A stretch of DNA of 64,000 nucleotides from JAKFWI01 sp031399165. GTDB taxonomy: Bacteria; Pseudomonadota; Alphaproteobacteria; Caulobacterales; Aquidulcibacteraceae. The DNA lies in the NCBI GenBank assembly GCA_031399165.1, contig JANNOO010000037.1, positions 29,395-93,394 of the forward strand. Reading direction: 5' to 3'. Below the pieces are notes generated by a model, which saw only the letters and a program-made list of their open reading frames with translations, was not told the DNA's origin and searched no databases. Position numbers and translations under genes: made by a program. Shown one piece after another: positions 26,125 to 35,805 of the stretch (its first letter is position 1; each line of letters starts with the position of its first letter).

Positions 26125-26265
26125 GGCTTCTTCCCCTTGGTTTTGAACCCTAGCCCTAGCACAAAAGCCGGGCGGCGCGGCAGGGCGTGGACACCGGCGC
26201 AGGGCGCGATTATAGAACCCGGCCCACCGGCGCGGCCTTCCAGGCGCCGGTTGGGGGGTAAAAAT

Positions 26266-26341
26266 GCCTGGGTAGCTCAGTTGGTAGAGCAGCGGATTGA
26301 AAATCCGCGTGTCGCTGGTTCGATTCCGGCCCCAGGCACCA
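26266..26341 (+). tRNA. tRNA-Phe (GAA)
   Basis: A 76-nt cloverleaf with encoded CCA. Acceptor GCCTGGG/CCCAGGC pairs fully, the anticodon loop TTGAAAA gives GAA, and the T arm is GCTGG-TTCGATT-CCGGC. No irregularities. Confidence 0.98.
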
Positions 26342-26521
26342 CGATCCCGTCCGGGCTTTCCGCTAACCTGGGTCGAGCAGCCTACGCCATCGCAAGCGCG
26401 CCGAGCGCCTGCCCGTCATCCGGCGCGGTCTCGCACGCTTCACCGATGTCACGCTGGCGCCGAAATCGTCGCTCCAACATTTGTGATGGCCATTGAAAGC
26501 TGAGCCGGACGCATATGGCAG

Positions 26522-26866
26522 TCAGTCTGGAATGCGCAGTTCCGAAACGGAGACGCCTGAGTCTGTCAGCGCTACGCTTTGCACGCCTGATATTTGATAG
26601 ATATTGATCCGCGGTGTGTCTTGTATTGGCGCCATGCCGGTGACGAAGGCGCGCAAATGGGGCGTCGCCGCATGCGCATCGAGTGCTGCCTGGCTCTCCC
26701 AGATTTCAAAAAACCGAAACACCCCTGGATCAACCATGTCCTGTGACCAAGCGTAGGTGCGGCAGCCCGGCTCGCGATTGGTTTCGTACACGACCCCTTG
26801 CATAAGGCCGCGCGCTTCCTCGATATGCGCTGGCGCGATGCGCAGGTCTCCCGCCACGATGATCAT
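26522..26866 (-). CDS. Antibiotic-biosynthesis-monooxygenase (ABM) domain protein
   Basis: A 114-aa ferredoxin-fold protein of the YgiN/ABM type: IVAGDLRIAPAHIEEARGLM, EPGCRTYAWSQD and FRFFEIWESQAALDAHAATPHLRAF. Members oxidise quinols or polyketides without cofactors. Its start overlaps the stop of the flavin oxidoreductase gene by 4 bp, so it is the last gene of a three-gene operon. The C-terminal ~20 residues extend past the usual domain. Confidence 0.88.
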   Translation of the reverse strand: MIIVAGDLRIAPAHIEEARGLMQGVVYETNREPGCRTYAWSQDMVDPGVFRFFEIWESQAALDAHAATPHLRAFVTGMAPIQDTPRINIYQISGVQSVALTDSGVSVSELRIPD

Positions 26867-28839
26867 GCCGCTCGCTCCTCTTCGGACTCAAGCGCCGCCG
26901 CAGCGGCCGCACCGTCATGCACCGCCGTCATGAGCGAACGCGGCGCGCGCGCATCGCCCGCGAGCAAGACCCGCCGGCGGCCATCCGCCCCAAGCGCTGA
27001 CGCAAGCCCATCTTCCGCAATACGCGGCGCGGCGTAGACGAGCTTTGTCACGCCCTCGATGCGCTTTTCGCGGCCGCTGACCACCGAGCGCCAGATCAGG
27101 GCGTCGCCCTCCATACGGCTCGGTCCCACATAGATTTCGAAATCGACGCCGCCCTGCCCCAAACGGCGCAGCACGCCAGGCAGCGAAATGAGCGCCGCTT
27201 CAGTGGCGATGCCGCCCCGCGGGGAAAGGATCGTCACTGCGTCATAGCTGGCGGCGAGGAGATCGGCGGCGGCGTAAAGCGCCTCGGTCTGAGTCTGATC
27301 GTACAGTACGACATGGCCGTCGCGCCGGCCGGGCGCGGCCAGAAGCTCGCGCGTGGCGGTTACAATGTCGATCGCCGGCGCGCCCGGCGCGAAGGCGGCG
27401 GGGCGCGTGAAGCGCGAGCCGGCGGCGATGATAAAGACGTCCGCGTCAAGCGCGAGCGCCGCTTCCGCATCGAGCGCCGCGCCGAGATGGATCGCTGCGC
27501 CGGCCGCGCGCGCCTGCGCCTCCTGAAAGCGAATGAGGCGCGCCGTCTCGCCGCGGCCGGGCAGCGCGGCCTGCCAGGCGGCGAGCCCCCCCAGTTCCTC
27601 GCGCGCTTCGTAAAGCGCGACCTGATGGCCGCGACGCGCCACGCTCCACGCGGCCTCAAGCCCCGCAGGCCCTGCGCCGATCACGACGACGCGCTTGGGC
27701 GCGGCGGCGCGGCCGGAGGGCAGCGCCTCGTCGCCCGTATCGAGCCGCGGATTGACGACGCAGGCGAGCGGCCGGCTTTTCGGCAGCTGCGCCCAGCACG
27801 CATTGCAATAAATGCAGGGGCGGATGTCCGCGCTTTCGCCAGCGCGAATCTTGTTCGGCCAGGCCGGATCGGCGATCAGCGGGCGCGCCATGCCGATCAG
27901 ATCGCACGCGCCGGAGGCAAGCATCGCCTCTGCGTGCGCTGCGTCCGTGACGCGGCCGAGGCCGACAACGGCGGCGGCGCCGGCGGCGGCCTTGAGCGGC
28001 GCCAGCCGATCCGCAAACGGCGCAGGCGCGAACGTCATGTCCGGCACGTGCTGATCGAAGGTTGGGCCGGGCCCACCCATCCCGAACGAAAAGAGATCGA
28101 TCACCCCGTCGCGCGCGAGGCGCGTGACGACGGCGACCGCCCCGTCTGCGTCGAGACCATTCACAGGGCCAAGGCCTTCGTCGGCGGGCATCTTGAACGC
28201 GATCAGGAAATCTCGCCCGCATGTCGCGCGCACGGCCGCGGCGATCTCGCGCGCGAAGCGCGTGCGTCCCTCCAGATCCCCGCCATATCCGTCGTCTCGA
28301 TCGTTCACCGGCGAGAGAAATTGCAAAATGAGGAAGCCTTGCGCGCCATGCAGTTCGACGCCGGAGAATCCCGCGCCATGGAGCCGCGCGGCGGCCGAGA
28401 CGAATGCCTCGATCATCGCGCGTATTTCCGGCAAGGTGAGCTTATGCGGCGAGGCCCAGCTGGCAGGATCGTGCCGCGACGTGGCCGACACCGAAACAAG
28501 GCCGGGCGCCGCCACATGGTGACGTCCCAGATGCATCACCTGGCCGAACAGGCGGCAATCCTCGCTCTCGACTGCGTCGGCAAGGCGCTTGAAGCCCTCC
28601 TCGTTCGTGGCGTCGAAACCGATGATGTTGCCGTCCTGCGTCACAGTGGAGGGCGCGACCGCCACCGATTCGAGCACGATCGCGCCGACGCCGCCTTGCG
28701 CGCGAGCGCGGTAATGATCAATCATGCGCGGGCTGATGCGGTTGGCGAGCGCCAAATTAGTGACGACCGCCGGCATGATCAGACGGTTCTTGAGCGTGCG
28801 GGCGCCGACCTTGACCGGCGCGAACAGAAGCTCGCTCAC
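26863..28839 (-). CDS. NADH:flavin/Fe-S oxidoreductase (2,4-dienoyl-CoA reductase type)
   Basis: 658 aa. Residues 1-~330 form an Old Yellow Enzyme FMN barrel (KNRLIMPAVVTN, FSGVELHGAQGFLILQFLSP, GGDLEGRTRFAREI). Then a 4Fe-4S cluster motif, CIYCNACWAQ with a later Cys in ACVVNP (~335-355), and a C-terminal FAD/NAD domain with VVVIGAGPAGLEAA. This is the layout of 2,4-dienoyl-CoA reductase and trimethylamine dehydrogenase; the substrate is unknown. It overlaps both neighbours by 4 bp (amidohydrolase upstream, ABM downstream), so the three are co-translated. Confidence 0.93.
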   Translation of the reverse strand: MSELLFAPVKVGARTLKNRLIMPAVVTNLALANRISPRMIDHYRARAQGGVGAIVLESVAVAPSTVTQDGNIIGFDATNEEGFKRLADAVESEDCRLFGQVMHLGRHHVAAPGLVSVSATSRHDPASWASPHKLTLPEIRAMIEAFVSAAARLHGAGFSGVELHGAQGFLILQFLSPVNDRDDGYGGDLEGRTRFAREIAAAVRATCGRDFLIAFKMPADEGLGPVNGLDADGAVAVVTRLARDGVIDLFSFGMGGPGPTFDQHVPDMTFAPAPFADRLAPLKAAAGAAAVVGLGRVTDAAHAEAMLASGACDLIGMARPLIADPAWPNKIRAGESADIRPCIYCNACWAQLPKSRPLACVVNPRLDTGDEALPSGRAAAPKRVVVIGAGPAGLEAAWSVARRGHQVALYEAREELGGLAAWQAALPGRGETARLIRFQEAQARAAGAAIHLGAALDAEAALALDADVFIIAAGSRFTRPAAFAPGAPAIDIVTATRELLAAPGRRDGHVVLYDQTQTEALYAAADLLAASYDAVTILSPRGGIATEAALISLPGVLRRLGQGGVDFEIYVGPSRMEGDALIWRSVVSGREKRIEGVTKLVYAAPRIAEDGLASALGADGRRRVLLAGDARAPRSLMTAVHDGAAAAAALESEEERAA

Positions 28840-30323
28840 CCGCCGCGCTCGCTGAGGAGCAGCGCGTTAAACTCCGCCTGGGTCTTCGGCCCCCAGGTTT
28901 CGAGCAGCGGATCGGGCGCGTTCTGATACTCCGCGCGCCGGCGCGCGACAGGGTCTGAGGAGACGACGCGGCGAATCTCTTCTGGCGATATCCGATAGAC
29001 GCGTGCGGCGTTGAGGCCGAAAATCTTGCGCCGCGCCTCAGCCGTCAGGGGCGGATAGCCAAACCGCTCCTGAAACTCCGGCGAAATCTCGAACGTGCGA
29101 AAGGCCTGTATCTGATCCTGCGGGCTGCCGAACCAGATGCAGTCCGAGCCCCAGAGGATGCGATCTTCGCCGACATGAAGCAGAAGCTTGCCAATAAAGT
29201 GCGCGGCCTGATCCGGGTCCTGCATGAGCAGGCGCCAGGACGCGCCGACCTCGGCGTAGAGGTTGCCGGTGCGCGCCAGACCGTGCTGTTCGAACGTGCG
29301 GACCAGGCGATTGACGCCAGTGGGCGCAGGCTCGGCGGGATCGTAGGGCCCTTCGGGAACGCGCGGATCGTAGCCGGCGTGATAAACGAGGAAGGTCAGG
29401 TCGGGAAACGCGCGTGCGGCCGCGCCCATGTCCTGCGGATCGGCATAGCGATCCGCCGCGTCTCCTTCCATCACGAAAGGCAGCGGAATGCCTTTATGCA
29501 CGGCGATGACAGGAATGCCTAAGGCGCGGGCTTTTTCCAGCACCGGCACGCCATAGCGCTCATCTGTCATCCAATAGCCTTCGCCGCCCGCCGGTCCCCA
29601 TTGCGTATAGAGCTTCCAGGCGGCGATATCGAGATCGCGCGCGACGCGCTCCATGCCGTCAAGCGCGCCGGCCAGCTGCGGCTGCACACCCGCATGGATG
29701 AGGAGGCGCTTGTCCGTTTCGAGCTTATCGACCAAAGCGCGGGTGATGGCGGCTTCTTCGGTGAGCAAGGGATTGTCGCCTTCGCCGGCGGGCACCGCGC
29801 TCAGCACAGCAAGATGCGTGTCGGAATCGAGGAAGACGTCGCGGATATAAGCATCGACGCCAAGTGGATCCATCGAGAAGCGGCCCTGCGCATCGCGCGC
29901 CTGCGGCATCCCGGCGCGCAGCGCCCGCTCCCACGGCGCGCCATCGCGGGCGCGCCAGGCGCCGAGCGGGTTCACATGATGGTTCTGCACGTCGAAAATG
30001 AACTCGTCCCCGCTGAGGACCGAGGCGGCTAGCGCGTCGTCATACGGCGCATCGGCAGGTATGCGATATGACCCGCCTGTGCAGCCGGACTGGGCGAACG
30101 CCGCGTTCATGGCGAACAGCGTGCCGGCGGCCCCGCGCGAGGACGCAAGGAATGCACGCCGGCTCGCGCCCAGCTTTCGCGCCGCCTGCGAGGCGAACGC
30201 ATGCGCGGCGCTGTTGGCCTGCGCCGCCGCGCGCGAGATGGGACGCGGCGCGTATTCGCCGTTTGACGTACTGTCGAGCTTGATGGGAAGCTTCAGCCCC
30301 TCGGGATCGGCACCGTGCAACAC
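28836..30323 (-). CDS. Amidohydrolase-family metal-dependent hydrolase, Tat-exported
   Basis: 495 aa. A twin-arginine motif SRRAFLASS near residue 55 precedes a hydrophobic stretch, after an unusually long ~50-residue N-terminal tail. The barrel has FDVQNHHVNP, AVHKG, VYHAGYD and WGSDCIWFGSP, which fit the His/Asp metal ligands of the amidohydrolase-2/decarboxylase group. The start may be GTG 30323 or TTG 30320; GGAGGAGG lies just upstream. First gene of the operon with the flavoprotein and ABM protein; divergent from a TetR gene, its likely regulator. Confidence 0.88.
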   Translation of the reverse strand: MLHGADPEGLKLPIKLDSTSNGEYAPRPISRAAAQANSAAHAFASQAARKLGASRRAFLASSRGAAGTLFAMNAAFAQSGCTGGSYRIPADAPYDDALAASVLSGDEFIFDVQNHHVNPLGAWRARDGAPWERALRAGMPQARDAQGRFSMDPLGVDAYIRDVFLDSDTHLAVLSAVPAGEGDNPLLTEEAAITRALVDKLETDKRLLIHAGVQPQLAGALDGMERVARDLDIAAWKLYTQWGPAGGEGYWMTDERYGVPVLEKARALGIPVIAVHKGIPLPFVMEGDAADRYADPQDMGAAARAFPDLTFLVYHAGYDPRVPEGPYDPAEPAPTGVNRLVRTFEQHGLARTGNLYAEVGASWRLLMQDPDQAAHFIGKLLLHVGEDRILWGSDCIWFGSPQDQIQAFRTFEISPEFQERFGYPPLTAEARRKIFGLNAARVYRISPEEIRRVVSSDPVARRRAEYQNAPDPLLETWGPKTQAEFNALLLSERGG

Positions 30324-30477
30324 GCCTCCTCCTTCCGGTTCTTCAGTGTTATCTTTGGCGCGCGCGAGCTCGGATCACCGACTAAGCGCCTAATGATCGG
30401 CGTAACAGACCAATCGTTCCAAAACAAGCGGCGGCGGCTTCAGGGCCGCCGCGCGGAGCGACCGGCAGGAGCAAGCG

Positions 30478-31122
30478 ATGGCGCGGCCGCGGCAATATGA
30501 TCGGCAGGAGGTGCTTGCCAGAGCGATGCTTCTCTTCTGGGAAAAGGGCTATGAGGCCGCCTCGGTGCAGGATTGTCTCGACGCGATGGGCATCAACCGC
30601 TCCAGCATGTACCAGGAGTTTCGCGGCAAATACGGCCTCTTCCTTTCCGCGCTCGAGTATTACGGGGCGACGGTGATTGAGCGCTATTTGCGCGATTTCG
30701 ACTCGTTTCGCGGGCTCGACGCCATCCGGCGCTATTTCAACGTCATAATGATGAACCGCGGCACGCTCGAAGGGCGCAGCGGCTGCTTCATCCAGAACAT
30801 GATCATCGAGCGGCGCGTATTCGACGAGAAGTTCGAGCGCACCGTCGCGGGCAAGGCGCGCGTCATTCACCGGCGGGTGGAGGACCGGCTCTATGGCGCG
30901 CTTGTCCAGGCGCGCGAGGCCGGGGCGCTCGCCGAGATCGGCGACCTGCGCCAAGGTGCGCGCTTCCTCTTCACGCTCGGGCAGGGGCTTATCGTGCTCG
31001 GCAAGGCCGAAAATCCGCTCGCGGCCCGCGCCGCACGGGACTTTCTGTTCCGCTTGCTCGATTCCTGGGCCACCCCTGCGCCCCTAGTCCGAAGGCTGCG
31101 AAGTGTGACTCATAAACCATAG
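30478..31122 (+). CDS. TetR family regulator of the catabolic cluster
   Basis: 214 aa. N-terminal HTH: LFWEKGYEAASVQDCLDAM-GINRSSMYQEF (residues ~19-48), then a TetR_C ligand domain (FIQNMIIER...). It is divergent from the amidohydrolase operon with a 154-bp shared control region and is followed by a TonB receptor, so regulation of both flanks is likely. The effector is probably the substrate or an intermediate (inference). Confidence 0.9.
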   Translation: MARPRQYDRQEVLARAMLLFWEKGYEAASVQDCLDAMGINRSSMYQEFRGKYGLFLSALEYYGATVIERYLRDFDSFRGLDAIRRYFNVIMMNRGTLEGRSGCFIQNMIIERRVFDEKFERTVAGKARVIHRRVEDRLYGALVQAREAGALAEIGDLRQGARFLFTLGQGLIVLGKAENPLAARAARDFLFRLLDSWATPAPLVRRLRSVTHKP

Positions 31123-31150
31123 GGCGCTTACGACCGCGGCGCCGTTTTAA

Positions 31151-31163
31151 ATTGTATAACAAT
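31151..31163. promoter_or_regulatory. ATTGTATAACAAT palindrome, candidate operator
   Basis: 5-bp arms ATTGT/ACAAT around ATA, in the 114-bp gap before the second TonB receptor gene. A TTGACA at about 31167 follows closely, so a bound protein would block that -35 region. The TetR protein encoded immediately upstream is the obvious candidate binder. Not tested. Confidence 0.4.
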
Positions 31164-31236
31164 CTATTGACAGCTTCCCGGATTGCGTTCCGTGCCGAAT
31201 TAAGATGCATAATAAAAACACGCGGGAGGAATTCGT

Positions 31237-33582
31237 ATGAACTCAGGTCAACGGCGCGCGAGCGCGCGAATTTTGAGCCTCAGCGGCGTGTGTTTCGGGG
31301 CGCTGAGTTTGGTTGTGATGGCCCCGGCGCCGGCGATTGCCCAGGGCGCCCAGGTTGGCCCCTCTTCTTCCATAGGAGAAGTCGTGGTCACGGCCCGCAA
31401 GCGCGAAGAAAGCCTGATCGAGACCCCGGTTGCCGTTACGGTATTTAGCGCCGATGCGATCCAGGCGCAGTCGATCGCCAATCTGAGCGACATCGGCAAT
31501 GCGACGCCAAACGTCTCGTTCACCACCGGCAATAACGATGCCGGCGCGGCCGGCAGCGCGGTCATCTTTATCCGCGGCATCGGCCAGAACGATTACGCGA
31601 ACTCCACCGATCCTGGCGTAGGCACATATATTGACGGGGTCTATATCGGCCGCGCGATAGGGGGCCTGCTCGACCTGCCGGACGTGGCGCAGGTCGAAGT
31701 GCTCCGCGGCCCGCAAGGGACACTGTTCGGCAAGAACACGATGGGCGGCGCGATCAATATCACGACCACGCGGCCTGGACAGGCAAATGGCGGCGCGGTC
31801 GCCATCACGGCTGGCGAGGACAACCGCCTCAATGCCGATGTGGAGGGGGACCTGCGTATGTCCGACAAGGTCGGCTTCCGCGGTGTGCTTTCGTATCGGT
31901 CGCAGGACGGCTTCGTCGAGCGCTTGAACGGGGGAGATGCGATCGGCGCGGAAGAGCGTCTGATCGCCCGCGTCAAGGCGGAATTCCAGCCGACTGACGC
32001 GCTCAACATTCTGCTTTCAGCGGATTATACGAACGACACGAGCACCAGCGCCCGCGTCGCCAGCCGCATCAACCCTAACAGCGCGCGGGCGAGCTTCTGG
32101 AACGACGGCGCCGTGCTCGGCCCCTGCCCCATCTGCGTCATTCCGGCCTTTTCGGTCGCGGCGGGAGAGCGGATCGATTCGCGCTTCGCCGGCACGCTCC
32201 GCACCACAAACGCGAACGGCTCTTATGACAATGATTATGACGGCGGCGGCGTCTCCGCACGAGTGGATTATGGCATTTCCGACGCGCTGACCCTGCGATC
32301 CATCACGGCGCATCGCACGTTTGACTCAGTGGCTGACGCCGACCAGGACGGCCAGCGCATAGATTTTGCCCAGCAATCTTTTGACGACGTGCAGCACCAG
32401 ATCAGCCAGGAATTCAACCTGATCTCTACAGGCGATCGGTTCGATTGGATTTTTGGCGTCTATTATTTCGGCGAGGACGCGAAGGCCTCGCAGGAGATCA
32501 ACCTCGCTTATCCGATCATCGCACTGCAAAATAATTTCTCAACTGAGACGCAATCTAAGGCCGTGTTTGGGGAAGGCACCTATCGCTTCAGCGATCAATG
32601 GTCGCTGACGGCGGGCCTGCGCTACACGAAAGATGAGAAGGATTATGAAATCACGACGCTGTGCCGGCCGGATATCCTGCCAAGCGTTATCATCATGTGC
32701 ACCAACGGCGACTATCTGCCCCGCACAACGCGCAGCGCCGATTGGGACACGCTCGATCCTCGAGTCATCCTGCAATTCCAACCGACCGAAACGTCCCTGA
32801 TCTATGCGAGCTATTCGACCGGCTTTAAGAGCGGCGGTTTCAACGCCCGCCCGAGCACCGCTTCACAGGTAGGACCCTACGATCCTGAAACGGTGGATTC
32901 CTACGAGATCGGCGCCAAGACGTCTGCCATGGACGGACGCCTTCTTTTGTCCGGCGCGGCCTTCTTCTACAATTACGAAGACTATCAGGTCACGGTCTCC
33001 GGCACCACGCCCGCCAACCTGCCGGTGGCCGTGGTCGGCAATGTCGGCACGGCCGAGGTGTTTGGCGTCGAAGGCGAAGTCCTCGCCCGCCCCACCGATT
33101 ATCTCACGCTCAACGCAGGTTTCGGCTACACGAACGCCGAATACAGCGAGCTGTCACCCTCGTTGACGGCCTTCTTCGACAGCATCAATGCGCCCGCGTC
33201 CTCGCGGATCACGCTGGACGATGAATTGCCGAAGACGCCGAAATGGACGGTCAACGCCGGCGCCGAATTCCGCACGCCCGTGGGCGGCGCAGGCGCGGAG
33301 CTGCGTTGGCGCGCCGATTGGTCCTGGGTGGACGACCAATTCAGCGAAGCTCGCAACTTCACCGAGACGCGCTCACCCGCGCACCACAATCTAAACGGGC
33401 GCATCACCTATGTCCCGGCGAATGCGGGCTGGACGCTCGCCCTCTATGGCAAGAACATCACGGATGAAGAGTACATCGTGAACGGCTTCTATCCGGATGG
33501 CGGCAACGGCGCGCAGGTGCTCGTCACGCCGAACGAACCGCGCGAGATCGGCGTGCAGTTGCGCTACGAATTCGGCGGCTAA
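31237..33582 (+). CDS. TonB-dependent outer-membrane receptor
   Basis: 781 aa. Signal peptide to ~35 (ending AIAQG), TonB-box-like EVVVTARKREESL, plug with VLRGPQGTLFGKNTMGGAIN, and a barrel closing on LRYEFGG. GGAGGAA precedes ATG 31237. Its place between a TetR regulator and catabolic enzymes suggests uptake of the cluster's organic substrate rather than iron. Not closely similar to the receptor at 16770 beyond family blocks. Confidence 0.93.
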   Translation: MNSGQRRASARILSLSGVCFGALSLVVMAPAPAIAQGAQVGPSSSIGEVVVTARKREESLIETPVAVTVFSADAIQAQSIANLSDIGNATPNVSFTTGNNDAGAAGSAVIFIRGIGQNDYANSTDPGVGTYIDGVYIGRAIGGLLDLPDVAQVEVLRGPQGTLFGKNTMGGAINITTTRPGQANGGAVAITAGEDNRLNADVEGDLRMSDKVGFRGVLSYRSQDGFVERLNGGDAIGAEERLIARVKAEFQPTDALNILLSADYTNDTSTSARVASRINPNSARASFWNDGAVLGPCPICVIPAFSVAAGERIDSRFAGTLRTTNANGSYDNDYDGGGVSARVDYGISDALTLRSITAHRTFDSVADADQDGQRIDFAQQSFDDVQHQISQEFNLISTGDRFDWIFGVYYFGEDAKASQEINLAYPIIALQNNFSTETQSKAVFGEGTYRFSDQWSLTAGLRYTKDEKDYEITTLCRPDILPSVIIMCTNGDYLPRTTRSADWDTLDPRVILQFQPTETSLIYASYSTGFKSGGFNARPSTASQVGPYDPETVDSYEIGAKTSAMDGRLLLSGAAFFYNYEDYQVTVSGTTPANLPVAVVGNVGTAEVFGVEGEVLARPTDYLTLNAGFGYTNAEYSELSPSLTAFFDSINAPASSRITLDDELPKTPKWTVNAGAEFRTPVGGAGAELRWRADWSWVDDQFSEARNFTETRSPAHHNLNGRITYVPANAGWTLALYGKNITDEEYIVNGFYPDGGNGAQVLVTPNEPREIGVQLRYEFGG

Positions 33583-33643
33583 ATCGGCTTCCGGTGCCTG
33601 CGCGGTCTGAATTTGAAGATTTGGCGGAGCGTGGAGGTTGTCC

Positions 33644-34405
33644 ATGTCACCTCGCCTAGCTGGATGCGTCGCGATCGTCACCGGCGGAGGGAGCGGGATC
33701 GGTGCATCGGCCGCACGGGCGCTCGCTCGGGATGGAGCATCCGTCCTCGTCACTGACGTACGTTTAGGCGCTGCCGAAGCCGTGGCCGCGGAGATAACCG
33801 ATGCAGGCGGCGCATCAGCCGCCGCAATCCTCGATACGACCGAAGAGACGCACTGGACCCCGGCGTTCACACGCGCGGAAGAGACCTTCGGCGCCCCCGT
33901 CACTTTCCTGTTCAACAATGCCGGCGTCGGCGAAATTGCTCCGTTAGCCGATATGCAACTCGACGCTTTCAAGCGCGTCATGCGGATCAACGTGGAGGGT
34001 GTGTTTCTTGGCCTGCGCGAGGCCGTTCGGCGGATGCGATCTGCGGGCGTCACAGGCTCGATCGTCAATACCGCGTCACTCGGGGCTTTGCGCGGATCGC
34101 CCGGCACAACCGCCTACGCGGCGAGCAAGGCGGCGGTGTGTGCGCTTTCACGCAACGCGGCGGTGGAATGCGCACGCGCCGGCGTTCCAATCCGCGTGAA
34201 CGCCATCCTGCCGGGCCTCATCGAAACGCCGGTGTCGGCTGGCATGATCGCCTCCGCGGGCGCGAACCTAACAGGGCTTATCCCGATGGGGCGCCCGGGC
34301 GCCCCGGCCGAAGTCGCGGAACTCGTTGTGTTTCTAGCCTCTGCCGCATCTTCTTACATCACCGGCGCGGACATCGCGATCGACGGCGGCTGGGGCGCGG
34401 GGTGA
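33644..34405 (+). CDS. Short-chain dehydrogenase/reductase
   Basis: 253 aa from ATG 33644, 6 bases after GGAGG (TTG 33638 is an alternative). NAD(P) motif TGGGSGIG near the N-terminus, NNAG, catalytic Ser in NTASLG, Tyr/Lys in YAASK, and the C-terminal GADIAIDGGWGAG of the classical FabG-like SDRs. It follows the TonB receptor and probably oxidises or reduces an alcohol or ketone in the same pathway. Confidence 0.92.
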   Translation: MSPRLAGCVAIVTGGGSGIGASAARALARDGASVLVTDVRLGAAEAVAAEITDAGGASAAAILDTTEETHWTPAFTRAEETFGAPVTFLFNNAGVGEIAPLADMQLDAFKRVMRINVEGVFLGLREAVRRMRSAGVTGSIVNTASLGALRGSPGTTAYAASKAAVCALSRNAAVECARAGVPIRVNAILPGLIETPVSAGMIASAGANLTGLIPMGRPGAPAEVAELVVFLASAASSYITGADIAIDGGWGAG

Positions 34406-34596
34406 CTGCGACGTCCGGAAACTTCCGCGTTCTTCCATTCAGGTGACATCTTGGACGCGCAAGCCGGGGCTCGCATCGAACCGCTAGGGCGGCGACGGCT
34501 GTGCCGCGACGGACCGACCCGCCGGGATGTTTTAGCAGCACAATACTTGTTATGTTGCGGTGCAGCATTAGCTTTGAGTGTCTGTTGGAGCACGCC

Positions 34597-35748
34597 TTGA
34601 AAACTCTACAACCCGGTTATGGCGCGCCCAAAGTGAAGATCGACTGGCGGCAAATTGCTGCTGCTGCAAGGCAGCCGCCGGCCCCAACCAAGTTCAAACA
34701 GCGCCACGATTTCGGACCAAATCCGGGCGCGCTTCAGATGCTTGTTTACGCTCCAGATGGGCTTCCGCCCGGCGCGGCCTTGATTGTGGTGCTGCATGGA
34801 TGTGGACAACAGGCAGAAAAATACGCCCACGACGCCGGATGGATCGCTTTGGCCGAGCGCTTCGGTTTCGCGGTGCTGGCGCCACAGCAAACGCGCGCGA
34901 ACAACCCGAATGGTTGCTTCAACTGGTTCTCCGCAGCGGACACGACGCGCGGCGCCGGCGAAGCCGCATCGATCCGGCAGATGATCGAAACCGCACTGGG
35001 AGACCATAATTTGGATCGGTCGCGCGTGTTCGTGACCGGCTTATCCGCCGGCGGGGCCATGACGTCGGCCATGTTGGCCGCATATCCGGACGTATTTGCT
35101 GGCGGATCGATCATAGCCGGTCTGCCCTACGGAGCGGCCGCCAACGTGAATGAAGCGCTCGCAAGCATGCGCAACCCTCCCGAACGATCGGGCAGCGAAT
35201 GGGGCGAGACTATCCGGCGAGCATCGGCCCATCGCGGGCCGTGGCCGAAAATAGCGATCTGGCACGGAGATGACGACGCGATCGTAAGTCCAAGAAATGG
35301 AGAGGCATGCGTCTCGCAATGGATCGATGTTCACGGCATCGACGGAGCGTTTGCCGACGAGAGGCTGAACGTCTCTCATCGAAAACGGAGTTGGCGCGAT
35401 GAAGGCGGGACCGTAGTCATCGAGTCGTTCCGACTGCCTGGCTTTGCCCATGGCGCGCCCATAGCGTCAGGTTCAGACGACACTTGCTTCGGAAGCGCCG
35501 GCGCATTCGTGTTTGAGGCGGGAATTTCCGCCAGCTATCATACCGCCTCGTTCTGGGGCCTGACCGACAAGCACCCAGCGCCCCCGCGTCAAGACAACGT
35601 GGAAGTAGAAAAAAGCGCCGCGCTTTCCGGCGAAATATTATTCCCTCAAGACCCTGTGCCCACGCCCCACATCCACAGCGGCAAAGTTAATCGCGTTCAG
35701 ACCGTTATCGAAAACGCGCTTCGCGCCGCAGGTCTTATGCCTCGTTGA
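34597..35748 (+). CDS. PHA-depolymerase-type (LpqC-like) esterase
   Basis: About 383 aa. Family blocks: LIVVLHGCGQQAEKYAHDAGW, the nucleophile elbow GLSAGG (Ser near 150), WHGDDDAIVSP (Asp) and GFAHGAP (His). This is the extracellular short-chain PHB depolymerase catalytic domain type, but no signal peptide is visible, so it may act inside the cell or on other esters. I prefer TTG 34597 because GGAG lies 6 bases before it; GTG 34501 and ATG 34552 lack a site. Confidence 0.85.
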   Translation: MKTLQPGYGAPKVKIDWRQIAAAARQPPAPTKFKQRHDFGPNPGALQMLVYAPDGLPPGAALIVVLHGCGQQAEKYAHDAGWIALAERFGFAVLAPQQTRANNPNGCFNWFSAADTTRGAGEAASIRQMIETALGDHNLDRSRVFVTGLSAGGAMTSAMLAAYPDVFAGGSIIAGLPYGAAANVNEALASMRNPPERSGSEWGETIRRASAHRGPWPKIAIWHGDDDAIVSPRNGEACVSQWIDVHGIDGAFADERLNVSHRKRSWRDEGGTVVIESFRLPGFAHGAPIASGSDDTCFGSAGAFVFEAGISASYHTASFWGLTDKHPAPPRQDNVEVEKSAALSGEILFPQDPVPTPHIHSGKVNRVQTVIENALRAAGLMPR

Positions 35749-35805
35749 ACCTTCGCCGCATAAACGGATGTGGCGAAGGCCGCAGGGCGCCGAGCATAGC
35801 GATGT

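Noticed and set aside
27313..28926. 537-codon plus-strand frame over the flavin oxidoreductase
   Set aside because: Shadow frame rich in Arg/Ala; the minus-strand gene has complete FMN, Fe-S and FAD motifs.
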